A DNA stretch of 64,000 bases from positions 2,666,001 through 2,730,000 of the forward strand of contig NZ_CP121274.1 of NCBI RefSeq assembly GCF_029639405.1, in the 5' to 3' direction. The notes beneath the pieces are model-generated. The model was given only the letters and a program-made list of their open reading frames with translations. It was not told the DNA's origin and did not search any database. A program made the position numbers and the translations under genes. The stretch is from Microbacterium proteolyticum (GTDB taxonomy: Bacteria; Actinomycetota; Actinomycetes; Actinomycetales; Microbacteriaceae). Position 1 is the stretch's first letter; the number at the start of each line of letters is the position of its first letter. Below, one piece after another: positions 45,731 through 53,060 of the stretch.

Positions 45731-47223
45731 CCGGTGACGTCGCTCTCGGTGGGCTGGAAGAGCTCGACCGGACCCTCGGGCGGCGTCGTCGTGTCGGGGG
45801 CGACACGGCTGACGCCGGCGACCGGGGAGAGGGGTGGGGCCCCGGCGCTGTCGTAGAGCGCGAGGTCGTCCGTGCGCAGCGTCCCGTTCCCGAAGATCGT
45901 CAGCGCGAAGCTGATCCCGTTGTACCCGTCCGGGATCGCCGGCGTCGTCCAGTCGGCCTCGGTCCAGTCGGTCGCCGAGGCGTACCAGGGGCTCGAGGTC
46001 CAGTACGACCACGCCCCGGCCGTGGAGCGCAGATACACGGCGAACTGCGTCACGCCGCTGGCGCGGTACCACTCGCGGAGCGTATACGTGCGGCCCGGCG
46101 TCACCGTCGGGGCGCACTGGCCCAGATCGAACTGCGGGAGCAGCTTCGCGTCGCCGTCGACGTACCCGGTCATGGTGATCCCGCTCGAGATGGCGCCGCC
46201 GTGCGCGGGCGATCCCGTCTCGAAGGCGGGGGTGTTGGTGCCCCAGCCGCCGCGCATCCAGCAGTCCGGCGCCCCCTGCTCCATGCCGGGGTTCACGATG
46301 CCGTTGGTCGAACCGGTCGGGGCGGGCACCGACGGCCCGTCGACGAGCGGCTTGGTCGCCCCGCCGATGACGCTGCCGATCGTCTTGACGACGGTGCCGG
46401 CAGCCTGCCGCGTCTTCAGCCACGAGACGAACTGCGAGAACACGGTCGGGGTGATGGCGAGATCGCTGCACGCGTCGGCGCAGATGTCGTGGAACGTGTA
46501 CTGCACCCAGCCACCGCCGTTCTTCTCGGCGTTGGTGACCCCCTGTTTGAGATCGTCGAGCGTCCAGGTCGCATCGACCTGGTCGAGCGCCTTCAGGGCG
46601 AACGGAGCCGCGGGCTTGGTGGATTCGGCGTACGCGCAGTCCGGGCACCCGAAGCGACTGCGGATGTCTCCCAGCAGCCGGGCGCTGTTGTAGCCGCAGT
46701 CGGCCGCGGCCTTCTCGACGTCGGGGGTGCTGGAGGCGAACGGGTACGCGAAGCTGCGGACCGTGAAGCCCCACGACGTCAGGTTCTTCCGGTCGGTGCA
46801 GATCTGCCGCTTCGCCTCGTCGACGCTCACCTGCGCGAGATCGGGGTGGTTCACCGTGTGGCCGCCGATCTCGTGCCCCGCGCTCGCGAGGTTCGTCAGG
46901 TCGGCGCGGGTCATGTGTCCGGCCGCGCCGATGAAGCCCGACGGGACGTAGAACGTCGCCTTCATCCCGTTCGCCTTCAGCGCCGGCAGAGCGTTCAGCT
47001 GGTTGGCGTTGGCGTCGTCGAACGTGAGACTCACGACCGTGCGCGTGGCCGCCTGAGCGGGGGACGGCGCGACGGCGACGAGACCGGCGAGAGGGATCGC
47101 CGCGAGGGCGACGGCGGCGATCGCGAGGCGCAGGCGACGCCGTCGTCGGCTCGGAGTGGGGGGAGCGGGGACCATGCGGGCGGCCTTTCTCGAGAGGGGA
47201 AGCCGAGCCGGGGGCGTCGTCAT
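45727..47223 (-). CDS. Secreted polysaccharide deacetylase with C-terminal carbohydrate-binding-like domain
   Basis: A 498-residue exported protein. A basic, hydrophobic N-terminus (about 26-58) ends at AQA-ATR. The NodB domain (about 60-290) shows SLTFDDAN (D69, D70), GGHTVNHPD (metal histidines 122 and 126) and FAYPF near 158. The C-terminal part (about 310-470), NGIVNPGME ... LREWYRASG, looks like a jelly-roll carbohydrate-binding module. It should remove N-acetyl groups from a GlcNAc-type polymer. The ATG overlaps the glmS stop (ATGA). An internal ATG at codon 17 has GAAAGG ahead and is a credible alternative start. Confidence 0.85.
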   Translation of the reverse strand: MTTPPARLPLSRKAARMVPAPPTPSRRRRRLRLAIAAVALAAIPLAGLVAVAPSPAQAATRTVVSLTFDDANANQLNALPALKANGMKATFYVPSGFIGAAGHMTRADLTNLASAGHEIGGHTVNHPDLAQVSVDEAKRQICTDRKNLTSWGFTVRSFAYPFASSTPDVEKAAADCGYNSARLLGDIRSRFGCPDCAYAESTKPAAPFALKALDQVDATWTLDDLKQGVTNAEKNGGGWVQYTFHDICADACSDLAITPTVFSQFVSWLKTRQAAGTVVKTIGSVIGGATKPLVDGPSVPAPTGSTNGIVNPGMEQGAPDCWMRGGWGTNTPAFETGSPAHGGAISSGITMTGYVDGDAKLLPQFDLGQCAPTVTPGRTYTLREWYRASGVTQFAVYLRSTAGAWSYWTSSPWYASATDWTEADWTTPAIPDGYNGISFALTIFGNGTLRTDDLALYDSAGAPPLSPVAGVSRVAPDTTTPPEGPVELFQPTESDVTG

Positions 47224-49022
47224 GCGACGGTCACCGACTTGGCGAGATTGCGGGGCTTGTCGACGTTGCGCTGGAGACGCAGAGCCAGCTCGCGGGAGAA
47301 CAGCTGCAACGGCACGACCGTCTCCAACGGCCCCCAGGACGGGCCGGTGCGCGGCAGCTGGAGCGAGAGGCCCCCCACCCGCAGGGCCCGTTCGCCCACG
47401 CGGATCACCCGCCCACCGCGGGCCTCGACCTCGGCGATGTCGACGTCCAGGCGCGGGTCGCCGTCGTCGACGACGAACACCGGGGTCCCGGCATCCACCA
47501 GGGCCAACGGGCCGTGCTTCAGCTCGCCCGCGGCGTGATGCTCCGCCCAGCGGTACGAGAGCTCCTTCAGCTTCAGCGCGCCCTCGGCGGCGTACACGAG
47601 ACCCGCGCCGCGACCGAGGAACAGGAACCCGGAGGCCGTCACCAGGTCGGCGGCGAGATCCGCGGCTCGATCACGCCAGGCGTGCAGGGCGCCCGAGAGG
47701 GCGTCGGGCGTCGCGGCCAGCGCGCTCAGGTCGGCGTCGAGGACGGCGGCATCCGCGCGCCCCGACACCGACAGCCCCGACAGGGCCACGCACGCGCCCG
47801 TGAGCACCTGCGCCACGAACGTCTTCGTCGCGGCGACACCGATCTCGGGCCCCGCGAGACAATCGATGACGGCGTCCGCTCGACGCGCCAGCGACGACGC
47901 GGTGTTGTTGGTGAGGGCCAGCACCGTGCCGTGGCCGGACGGCAGGCCGTCCAGCGCACGCAGCACGTCGGCGGTCTCGCCGGATTGGCTCATCGCCACC
48001 ACGAGCGTCCGCGGCTCCCACACCTCGTGCGCGGCCTCGCTCGCCGTCAGTGCGCGCGTGGGGATGCGTCCCACCCGCGCGAACACCCCGGCGAGGGCTC
48101 GTCCGGCGTGCAGCGACGTGCCGCAGCCGAGGACTGCCACCCGGTCGATCTCCTCCACCGGGGGGAGCCCCAGACGGTTCCACAGGGCGCCGTCGCGGAT
48201 GCTCGGGGCCAGGGCGTCGAGTACGCGTCGAGCGACCACCGGCTGCTCGTCGATCTCATTGCCCATGTGGTCGTCGTGCCGGCCGCCGCGGGACAGCAGC
48301 GCCACCTCGGGAACCGGCCAGAGCCCACGCGGCCGGTCGCTCCCGCCCGAACGGTGCCAGTGCGCGCCGGCCGCGTCGATGTCGACGACGTCGTCGTCTT
48401 CGAGCACGCGGAACGCGGACACGAACGGCGCGACCGCGCCGACATCGCTCGCGAGATACACCCCGTCGCCGCCGTCCGCGAGGATCAGTGGCGATCCGTG
48501 GGCGGTTCCGGCCAGCGCACCCGTCCGGGAGTCCAACGCGACCACGGCCCACGACCCCACCAGATGGGTCGCCGTGTCGGCGAGCGCCTCACCGAGGTCC
48601 ATGCCGACGCTCACCGCCTCCTCGAGCAGATGGACGATGACCTCGGTGTCGACGTCGGTCGCGAGACGGTGGCCGGCCGACCGCAGGCGGTCCCGCAGCG
48701 CACCCGCGTTCTCGACGATGCCGTTGTGGACCACGAACAGACGGCCCCCGCAATCCTCGAGGGGGTGCGCGTTGCGTTCGCTCACACCGCCGTGGGTGGC
48801 CCACCGGGTGTGGCCGATCGCCGCGGTGGTGGCATCCGTGTCCGACTCGACGGCGTCGGCGAGCGCCTCCACGCCGTCGAGGGTGCGCACGTGCATCGCC
48901 GTTCCGTCGGGGCGGCGTGCGGCGATGCCCGCGGAATCGTAGCCGCGGTACTCCAGTCGGGCGAGGGCCACGCGCGCGTGTGTCGCCGCGGACGGGCCCC
49001 GGAACGCGGTGATGCCGCACAT
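47220..49022 (-). CDS. Glutamine-fructose-6-phosphate aminotransferase (GlmS-like)
   Basis: A 600-residue protein. The glutaminase domain starts MCGITAFRG (nucleophile Cys2), with RWATHG near 74 and NGIVEN near 100. Two SIS domains follow, with CGTSLHAG near 299, SQSGETADV near 346 and the C-terminal DKPRNLAKSVTV, as in GlmS. It makes glucosamine-6-phosphate from fructose-6-phosphate and glutamine. Because it sits inside a surface-glycan operon, it is probably a dedicated copy feeding polymer synthesis rather than the housekeeping enzyme; no second glmS is in the window to compare. It overlaps the epimerase stop (TGATG). Confidence 0.88.
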   Translation of the reverse strand: MCGITAFRGPSAATHARVALARLEYRGYDSAGIAARRPDGTAMHVRTLDGVEALADAVESDTDATTAAIGHTRWATHGGVSERNAHPLEDCGGRLFVVHNGIVENAGALRDRLRSAGHRLATDVDTEVIVHLLEEAVSVGMDLGEALADTATHLVGSWAVVALDSRTGALAGTAHGSPLILADGGDGVYLASDVGAVAPFVSAFRVLEDDDVVDIDAAGAHWHRSGGSDRPRGLWPVPEVALLSRGGRHDDHMGNEIDEQPVVARRVLDALAPSIRDGALWNRLGLPPVEEIDRVAVLGCGTSLHAGRALAGVFARVGRIPTRALTASEAAHEVWEPRTLVVAMSQSGETADVLRALDGLPSGHGTVLALTNNTASSLARRADAVIDCLAGPEIGVAATKTFVAQVLTGACVALSGLSVSGRADAAVLDADLSALAATPDALSGALHAWRDRAADLAADLVTASGFLFLGRGAGLVYAAEGALKLKELSYRWAEHHAAGELKHGPLALVDAGTPVFVVDDGDPRLDVDIAEVEARGGRVIRVGERALRVGGLSLQLPRTGPSWGPLETVVPLQLFSRELALRLQRNVDKPRNLAKSVTVA

Positions 49023-50086
49023 CAGAGCACCCCGCGGAAGGATCGCGTGCCGGCGAGGGGCATGGCGTCGGAGGCGAGGCGCTCGCGGGCGAGCAGGTCG
49101 GCGGCGACCCGGAGGATCGTCGTGGTCAGCGACGTCTGCGGCTCGTAGCCGACCAGGTCGTTGGCCTTGGTGTTGTCGGGAACCCGGCGACGCATGTCCT
49201 CGAACCCCGGGGCGTAGGCCTGGTCGTAGGGGATGAGCTGGATCTCGCTCCGGCTGTCGAGCGTGCGGACGATCTCGTGGGCGAGGTCCAGGATCGAGAT
49301 CTCCCGAGCCCCGCCGAGGTTGTACGCCTGCCCGCGTGCGCGCGGGTCGCGTTCGATGCGCACCATGGCGGGCACGACGTCCTCCACCGCCGAGAAGCAT
49401 CGGGTCTGCTGCCCGTCGCCGAACACGGTCAACGGGTGCCCCCTGAGCGCCTGGCCGACGAGGTTCGGGAAGACCATCCCGTAGCGACCGGTCTGCCGCG
49501 GGCCCACGGTGTTGAAGAGTCGGACGATCGCGACGTCGAGGCCCTCCTGATCGCAGTAGGCCTTCGCGAACGCCTCGTCGATGCCCTTCGCGCCGGCGTA
49601 CGTCCACCGCGAGAGGAGGGGGTCGCCGAGGATGCGGTCGGAGTCCTCCCGCAGGCGGTCGGCGGTGTTCTTGCCGTAGACCTCGCTCGTGGACACCAGG
49701 AGCACCGACGCCTGCCGCTCGATCGCCGCGGTGAGGACGTTCTCGGTGCCGTGGATGTTGATGCGCAGGCCGCGCAACGGCTGCTCGACGATGAGCTTCA
49801 CGCCGACGGCGGCCGCGAGGTGGAACACCCGGTCGCAGGATTCCATGGCCTGGCCGACCGTCTTGGTGTTGAGGATCGAGCCGTGGATCATCTGCAGGCG
49901 CGGGTTGTCGGCGACCCCGGCCAGGTTGCGCGCCGACCCGGTGGAGAGGTCGTCGAGGACGGTGACCTCGTCCCCGGCGGCCAGCAGATGCTCGACGAGG
50001 TGGCTGCCCACGAAGCCGGCGCCACCGGTGACGAGGGTGCGGTGCGCCGTGCGGTCGCCCGACGGGTAGATCGGGACCCCGCTCAC
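49022..50086 (-). CDS. NAD-dependent nucleotide-sugar epimerase/dehydratase
   Basis: A 354-residue short-chain-dehydrogenase-type enzyme. The NAD loop TGGAGFVGSHL near 20, STSEVYG near 133 and Y-AGA-K near 165 (YxxxK) are intact. It resembles UDP-glucose/UDP-GlcNAc 4-epimerases and UDP-glucuronate decarboxylases, and the exact reaction cannot be fixed. The GTG start overlaps the stop of the dehydrogenase gene (GTGA), so it likely acts on that enzyme's UDP-uronate product. Confidence 0.85.
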   Translation of the reverse strand: MSGVPIYPSGDRTAHRTLVTGGAGFVGSHLVEHLLAAGDEVTVLDDLSTGSARNLAGVADNPRLQMIHGSILNTKTVGQAMESCDRVFHLAAAVGVKLIVEQPLRGLRINIHGTENVLTAAIERQASVLLVSTSEVYGKNTADRLREDSDRILGDPLLSRWTYAGAKGIDEAFAKAYCDQEGLDVAIVRLFNTVGPRQTGRYGMVFPNLVGQALRGHPLTVFGDGQQTRCFSAVEDVVPAMVRIERDPRARGQAYNLGGAREISILDLAHEIVRTLDSRSEIQLIPYDQAYAPGFEDMRRRVPDNTKANDLVGYEPQTSLTTTILRVAADLLARERLASDAMPLAGTRSFRGVL

Positions 50087-51420
50087 AGCAGCACCCGCCC
50101 GGCGATGTCGGAGCTGCGATACGTGCCGTCCAGGACGACGGCGTCGCCGTCGAGCCAGTCCAGATCGGAGTCGTGGTGGCGCGTGTGGACGAGGACGACG
50201 TCGGGGTGGAAGGCCGCCGGGTCGGTGAGCGAATCCCGTTCGCGTCCGGAGTCGAGATGGATGTGCGGCGCGTGGGTGTCCACGTACTGCACCTCCGCGC
50301 CGGCGTCGATGAGTCCGTCGATGATCTCCAGCGCGGGGGACTCGCGGAGGTCGGCGACGTCGGGCTTGTACGTGACGCCGACGATCAGCACCCGGGCGCC
50401 GAGCGTGCCCTTCCCGGCCCGACCGAGGACGTCGCGGACGCGGTCGACCACGCGCCGGGGTCGCGCGGCGATGCGGGTCATCGCTTCGGTGATCACCCCG
50501 GCATCCACGTGGAGGGCCTTCAGCTGCCACAGCAGGTAGTGCGGGTCGCACGGGATGCAGTGTCCGCCCACCCCCGGCCCGGGATAGAAGGCCATGAAGC
50601 CGTACGGCTTGGTGCTGGCGGCCTCGATCACCTCGGTGACGGGGACGTCGAGCGCCCCGCAGATGTCGGCGAACTCGTTGGCGAGCGCGATGTTCACCGC
50701 GCGGAAGGTGTTCTCGAGCAGCTTGGTCATCTCGGCCGTCGCCAGACTCGACACGGGGTGCACGCGCGCGGCGTACCGCGACAGGAGGCGCACGCCCTCC
50801 TCCTGGCACTGCGGCGTGGCGCCGCCGACGACACGGGGCACCACCTCCTGCGCGAACCCGACGTTCCCGGGATCGATCCGCTCCGCGCTGAAGGTGACGA
50901 AGACGTCCCGGCCGACCTCCAGCCCCCGCTCGCGGAGCGGCTGCTCGACGAGGTCGTGGGTGCAGCCGACGTAGGTCGTGGAGGTCAGCATGATCAGCTG
51001 GCCGGGGCGAGCCGCGGCGACGACGGTGGCGCACGCGGCCCGCAGCGGGGCGAGATCGGGGACCTGCTGGTGGTCGACGGGGGTCGGCACGCACACGACG
51101 ATCGCGGCGGCCCGGGCGAGCTCCGAGACGTCGCTGGTGAGGCGGAACTCCCGCGGCGAGCGGAGGGCGGCTTCGAGGCGGTCGCGGTCGGAGTCGATCA
51201 GGTCGGCGCCGCGGGCGGCGATGGTGCGCAGCCGCCGGGGCGAGGCATCCAGCGCCAGGACCCGCGAGCCGCTCGCCCGGTAGGCGAGAGCCGTGGGCAG
51301 ACCCACGTAGCCGAGTCCCACGATCGCGACCTCGAAGTCGAACGGTGGGGGAGCAGCCGGCTCCGTCGCGGTCGTCGACAGCGGCGCGGTCGCACGGACA
51401 TCGAGTGTGGACATCGTCAT
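50083..51420 (-). CDS. UDP-sugar 6-dehydrogenase, WbpA/WecC type
   Basis: A 445-residue protein. After a 28-residue disordered leader comes the NAD motif VGLGYVG (residues 34-40). K233 (MTKLLENTFR) and the catalytic cysteine C288 in GGHCIPCDP follow. The HCIPxDP form is that of UDP-N-acetyl-glucosamine or -mannosamine dehydrogenases rather than UDP-glucose dehydrogenase. It would make a UDP-aminosugar uronic acid. I chose ATG 51418-51420 (MTMSTLDV) because GGAGG lies nearby upstream on the minus strand; a longer open frame has no such site. First gene of the five-gene operon. Confidence 0.85.
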   Translation of the reverse strand: MTMSTLDVRATAPLSTTATEPAAPPPFDFEVAIVGLGYVGLPTALAYRASGSRVLALDASPRRLRTIAARGADLIDSDRDRLEAALRSPREFRLTSDVSELARAAAIVVCVPTPVDHQQVPDLAPLRAACATVVAAARPGQLIMLTSTTYVGCTHDLVEQPLRERGLEVGRDVFVTFSAERIDPGNVGFAQEVVPRVVGGATPQCQEEGVRLLSRYAARVHPVSSLATAEMTKLLENTFRAVNIALANEFADICGALDVPVTEVIEAASTKPYGFMAFYPGPGVGGHCIPCDPHYLLWQLKALHVDAGVITEAMTRIAARPRRVVDRVRDVLGRAGKGTLGARVLIVGVTYKPDVADLRESPALEIIDGLIDAGAEVQYVDTHAPHIHLDSGRERDSLTDPAAFHPDVVLVHTRHHDSDLDWLDGDAVVLDGTYRSSDIAGRVLL

Positions 51421-51704
51421 CCTCCAAGGGGGGAGGTCCCGCGACAGGCGGCGACCTGCCGCGTGCAAGGGACGTTCGGGTGATCCGGGGCGGGGCATCC
51501 GAACGAGCGTCGGTGCTGATCCGGGGCCCACCCTCCGCCGGGCCCGGGGGAGCGGTCAAGCGATCGCGGCCGATCCTGCGGGATGCCGCGCCCCGCACGC
51601 CGGTGTGCGGGAAACCGCAAGCGCGCATGCGGGCCGTGCGGGCGCCGGCGGAGCAGAGAACGCGTACGGTCGTGGCACTGCCCGCCTCCGGACGAAGGGA
51701 TGCC
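51421..51704. other. Divergent intergenic region of the glycan locus
   Basis: A 284-base region between the dehydrogenase operon (minus) and the glycosyltransferase gene (plus). TACGGT at 51665-51670 is a possible -10 for the latter. It includes several GC-rich inverted stretches and two GGATGCC-type heptamers but no operator I can name. Confidence 0.4.
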
Positions 51705-53060
51705 ATGACCCTCGCGCTCGCGCTCCTCGTCGCCGTCTGCACGATCGGGGTCTCCACGCTGGTGTGGGGCACCGTCGCCCTCGGCCGGCTCGCCTGCGAG
51801 CGGCGCCCTCGTCCATCGCTGCTCGCACCGTCGATGTACTTCCGGTCGACGGAGGTCGCGGTGCTCATCGCCGCGCACGACGAGGAGCTCGTCATCGCCG
51901 ACGCGGTGCGCGCCGCCCGGGCCCTCGTGCCGGCTCGGAACGTGTTCGTGGTGTCGGACGGGTCGGGGGACGCGACGGTGGAGCGGGCGCGCGACGCGGG
52001 CGCGTCGGCGTGGGACCTCTTCCCGAATCGCGGCAAGGCGGGCGCCATCCGGGCGGGACTCGAGCGCTTCCGGATCCCCGAGCGATTCCCCCTCCTGCTC
52101 CTCCTGGATGCCGACTCCCGCCCGCGCCCGGACTACCTGCGCACGGGCCTGCCGCTGTTCACCGACCCGGACGTGGTGGCCGTCGCGGGACGCGCGACGA
52201 CCGCCGCGGACGCCCCGGCGACTCGCACGGGGCGCCTGCTCACGACCTACCGGGAACGCACGTACGTGTGCACGCAGTACCTCCACAAGTTCGGCCAGGC
52301 GGCGCGCGCCGCGGACGCCGTCGCCATCGTGCCCGGCTTCGCGAGCCTGTATCGCACGGACGTGCTGGACCGGATCGACATCGACGCCCCCGGGCTGTCG
52401 ATCGAGGACTTCAACATGACCTTCGAGGTCCACGCCAAGCGCCTCGGCCGGATCGCCTTCCACCCGGAGTGCGCGATCGCCGAGACGCAGGATCCGGCCG
52501 TCCTCCGGGACTATTCGGCCCAGATGCGCCGCTGGAGCCTCGGCTTCTGGCAGACCGTGCGGCGCCACGGCATCCGCCCCGGGCTGTTCTGGACGTCCGT
52601 GGGCGTCTTCGCCGCCGAGACCGCCGTCGCGAGCCTGGTGATCGCGGCGGTCGTGCCCGCGCTCGTCGTGGGGGCTCTTGCCGCCCTGGGCGGTCGGCTG
52701 TTGAGCGGGACCGCGGCAGGCGTCGCCGAGACCGTGGCCGCGGCGATCCCGACGGTGCCGCTCCTGGTGGGGTTCCTCCTCGTGGACACCGTGATGACGG
52801 TCTTCCTGTGCGCGGTCACGCGGCGGCCTCCGCGGGTGTCGATGCTGCTGTTCCCGCTGCTGCGCGTCTGGGACGCGGTGCTGTGCCTGCGGGCCCTGGC
52901 CGCCGCTCTCGGGCGGCCGTCGGACGGCCGATGGAAGAGCCCCGACCGCCGGGTGGTCGGGGGCGGGGCGACCGGGCCGGCATTCGGGCCCCCGGCATCC
53001 GCTCCTGCGAGGTCAGGCGGAGGCCTCCCCGTGCAGGTGGGCGACGAGCTGCGCGCGTGA
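51705..53060 (+). CDS. Processive family 2 glycosyltransferase (polysaccharide synthase type)
   Basis: A 451-residue membrane protein: an N-terminal membrane segment (about 5-25), a GT-A catalytic domain, and three or four C-terminal segments (about 293-400). Catalytic marks are VSDGSGD (D85), LLDADS (DxD, 135-137), IEDFNMTF (ED 234-235) and QMRRW (273-277). The D,D,ED,QxxRW set is that of processive beta-glycan synthases such as hyaluronan, cellulose and poly-GlcNAc synthases. ATG 51705 has AAGGGA ahead. The last 16 codons overlap the end of the LuxR-type gene coming from the other strand. Confidence 0.85.
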   Translation: MTLALALLVAVCTIGVSTLVWGTVALGRLACERRPRPSLLAPSMYFRSTEVAVLIAAHDEELVIADAVRAARALVPARNVFVVSDGSGDATVERARDAGASAWDLFPNRGKAGAIRAGLERFRIPERFPLLLLLDADSRPRPDYLRTGLPLFTDPDVVAVAGRATTAADAPATRTGRLLTTYRERTYVCTQYLHKFGQAARAADAVAIVPGFASLYRTDVLDRIDIDAPGLSIEDFNMTFEVHAKRLGRIAFHPECAIAETQDPAVLRDYSAQMRRWSLGFWQTVRRHGIRPGLFWTSVGVFAAETAVASLVIAAVVPALVVGALAALGGRLLSGTAAGVAETVAAAIPTVPLLVGFLLVDTVMTVFLCAVTRRPPRVSMLLFPLLRVWDAVLCLRALAAALGRPSDGRWKSPDRRVVGGGATGPAFGPPASAPARSGGGLPVQVGDELRA

